Shown piece after piece: positions 62,360 through 64,000 of a DNA stretch of 64,000 nucleotides. Location: assembly GCA_900550645.1 (NCBI GenBank), contig URTA01000001.1, positions 1-64,000 of the forward strand, written 5' to 3'. The position numbers and the translations under genes were made by a program. How positions within the stretch are numbered: the stretch's first letter is position 1; each line of letters starts with the position of its first letter. This stretch comes from an uncultured Porphyromonadaceae bacterium (GTDB lineage: Bacteria; Bacteroidota; Bacteroidia; Bacteroidales; Muribaculaceae). A model generated the notes under the pieces. It was given only the letters and a program-made list of their open reading frames with translations, had not been told where the DNA came from and ran no database searches.

Positions 62360-64000
62360 TGATGAAGTTCGAGAACATATACAAGGAGTCCGAGGAGAAG
62401 CTGCGCCTTGCGCTGCTCTCCTTGTGGGCGCCGGGAAAACATCCGATGCGTCCCGCTATCGACCAGCTGCTCAAGGACGAGCCGTTGCTCGCCGAACCGG
62501 TGTTCCAAAGCACCTTCCCATGGGAGGCCACGCAGGACGACGGCTGGAAAGGTTGCCTTAACGCAGATGTTGTCAGCAAATTAGGGATAGGCGAGAATTA
62601 TCCTCCCTATAAGCATCAGGCCGAGAGCTGGAAGGCTTTGCACGACGGCAAGAGCATCGTCGTCACCAGCGGCACGGGGTCTGGCAAGACGGAGTGCTTC
62701 ATGTACCCTGTCATCAGCGACCTGTACGAGCAGCGGCAGACGCATCAGGCCGACAACGCCGTTCAGGCCATATTCCTCTATCCGCTGAACGCCCTGATGG
62801 AGGACCAGAAGCAGCGACTGAACAACCATTGCCGGGAGGCGGGACTTCGGTTTGCCGTATACAACGGCAACACGCCCCATTTTAGGGAGAATGGGAACGC
62901 CCCGGCTCTTGACGCTGAAGTCGGCACTCGCGAGGAAATACGAGACCCAAGAGAGCAGGGGACTCGTCCGCAGATATTGCTCACCAACCCGAGTATGCTC
63001 GAGTATATATTAGTGCGTAAGGCAGACCAGCCGATGCTGCAGCAGTCACAGGGGAAATTGCGGTGGATAGTCATCGACGAGGCTCACAGCTATTCCGGCT
63101 CGGCGGCTCTGGAACTGTCATATCAGATCAAGCGCATACTTGACGCTTTCGGCGTGAGCGCGAGTGACGTGCGTTTTGCCTGCACCAGTGCCACTATCGG
63201 CGGCGAATCCGGCGTGGAGTCGCTGACGCAGTTCATCTCGACGCTGACAGGACAGCCGAAGGAGCAAATCCAGGTGATAGGCGGCAACCGCATCATTCTG
63301 GAGGTTGACAAGCAGCAACTTGCGGCTGCGCTGAATAATAGCCCGGAAATGCCGGCAGCGGAGCGGGTTATCGCATTGCGTGACCGTATCAACAGCGTCC
63401 CGGGGCTGGAACTTCGCCAGATATGGGACAGCCTGTACCCGGACAAGGAATACTACATCCTCGCGGCGTTGAAGCTGCTTGACGAGCTGTGCGAGCTGAA
63501 AGTAGGCGACTCCCCGGTGCTGTCGTTGCGTGCGCACTTCTTCATGCGCACGGTCAACGGCCTGTATGCCTGTGCAAACCCTGACTGTTCAGGCAAATGC
63601 GCGGCCGACGGCTCGCCGTCGCTGTATGGTCACCTGACCACATACAAGTCATCGGTATGTCCGCATTGCGGTGTCCCGATGGTCGAAGTGGTGCAATGCA
63701 AGGGGTGCAAGGGCTTTGCTCTGATGGGGCAAAGCGATTCGCAAACCCACGAAATCAGCATGCGCGACGAGCAGTTTGCCTCCGAGGACTATTTCTCGCT
63801 GGCCGATGATGATGACGACGACGAGCAAGTTGAGGGACAGGTCGTTGGAGGTCGTGCTGACGTACCGCAGACAGACAATGCCACATTCTTCCTCATGCCG
63901 TCTCCAGATGAAAACCAGCATGTTGTGCCGGTAAACAACTCTGTTCCGGCGACACTCGACATATTCCCCGATGATAAGGAATGCAAATCTCGTCTTGAGG
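62359..64000 (+). CDS. druE: DruE-like DEAD/DEAH helicase, cut by the window end
   Basis: The frame from the ATG at 62359 stays open to the window end, about 547 codons seen of an expected 1800-2100. It has Walker A VVTSGTGSGKTECFMY near residue 108, LYPLNALMEDQ near 140, NPSMLEYILVR near 215, the DEAH box WIVIDEAHSYSGSAA near 240 and CTSATIGG near 276, and a zinc-ribbon-like Cys cluster (CANPDCSGKC, CPHCG, CKGCKG) near 410-455. This order is typical of DruE/DUF1998-type superfamily 2 helicases of Druantia. Its ATG overlaps the druH stop. The later helicase, DUF1998 and C-terminal regions lie outside the window, as may further genes. Confidence 0.82.
   Translation, partial: MMKFENIYKESEEKLRLALLSLWAPGKHPMRPAIDQLLKDEPLLAEPVFQSTFPWEATQDDGWKGCLNADVVSKLGIGENYPPYKHQAESWKALHDGKSIVVTSGTGSGKTECFMYPVISDLYEQRQTHQADNAVQAIFLYPLNALMEDQKQRLNNHCREAGLRFAVYNGNTPHFRENGNAPALDAEVGTREEIRDPREQGTRPQILLTNPSMLEYILVRKADQPMLQQSQGKLRWIVIDEAHSYSGSAALELSYQIKRILDAFGVSASDVRFACTSATIGGESGVESLTQFISTLTGQPKEQIQVIGGNRIILEVDKQQLAAALNNSPEMPAAERVIALRDRINSVPGLELRQIWDSLYPDKEYYILAALKLLDELCELKVGDSPVLSLRAHFFMRTVNGLYACANPDCSGKCAADGSPSLYGHLTTYKSSVCPHCGVPMVEVVQCKGCKGFALMGQSDSQTHEISMRDEQFASEDYFSLADDDDDDEQVEGQVVGGRADVPQTDNATFFLMPSPDENQHVVPVNNSVPATLDIFPDDKECKSRLE

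Overview
The window looks like a chromosome segment of a gut Bacteroidales bacterium, most likely near Muribaculaceae. The signs are Bacteroidales -7 boxes (TAnnTTTG, usually with TTG or TTTG about 20 bases upstream) in front of many genes, several secreted proteins with type IX secretion (T9SS)-like C-terminal tails, a three-gene succinate dehydrogenase/fumarate reductase operon of the cytochrome b type, FISUMP-like and Wzi-like proteins, and few Shine-Dalgarno sites. No rRNA, insertion sequence, integrase or CRISPR array was seen. All family names come from reading the protein sequences, without database searches.

Layout. 1-4660: a GNAT fragment, a XamI-like type II restriction-modification pair, an Nmad2-domain protein and a YopX-like protein. 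4750-6400: a secreted beta-helix protein. 6466-8550: an RloA/RloB (AbiL-like) ATPase-nuclease pair. 8643-17383: four secreted proteins, two of them large cleaved-adhesin/FN3 paralogues. 17740-23011: methyltransferase, M13 peptidase and an acidic AAA ATPase. 23256-24016: a HigBA-like toxin-antitoxin pair. 24101-28030: sdhCAB. 28352: tRNA-Arg(TCT), followed by the decayed remains of a DpnII-like two-methylase locus and a transcriptional-regulator fragment. 31134-33316: a secreted pair. 33534-37161: polA and an LpxL-type acyltransferase. 38113-39020: an HxlR regulator with a cupin target and a readable operator region. 39028-47690: one apparent ten-gene operon (glycine-lipid-like acyltransferase, Wzi, lipoprotein, LegB-like dehydratase, ATP-grasp, NeuB, NeuC, NeuA, YdeI-like, SMR exporter). 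47828-50450: a DUF3791/DUF3990 remnant, a PH-domain protein and an AAA_14 ATPase behind four 23-bp tandem repeats. 50548-52255: pheS and nth. 52275-54756: two pseudogenes around an SH3/DUF3761 protein. 54952-58362: small membrane and acetyltransferase genes and a phosphohexomutase. 58551-64000: a Druantia type III-like defence locus (DruH-like protein and a DruE-like helicase cut by the window end), preceded by an unknown 77-residue protein with its own promoter.

Functionally, housekeeping blocks (sdhCAB, polA, pheS, nth, phosphohexomutase) alternate with defence genes, surface polysaccharide and secreted-protein genes. Several defence loci are intact (XamI-like, RloAB, HigBA-like, Druantia III-like), whereas others are visibly decaying (Dam/DpnA-like, DUF3990, DUF3781). 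The most interesting leads are the 23-bp repeat array at the AAA_14 promoter, the two-promoter HxlR operator, the long tail on SdhC, the degraded proofreading motifs of PolA, the lipid-sialic acid operon, and the small gene ahead of the Druantia-like pair.
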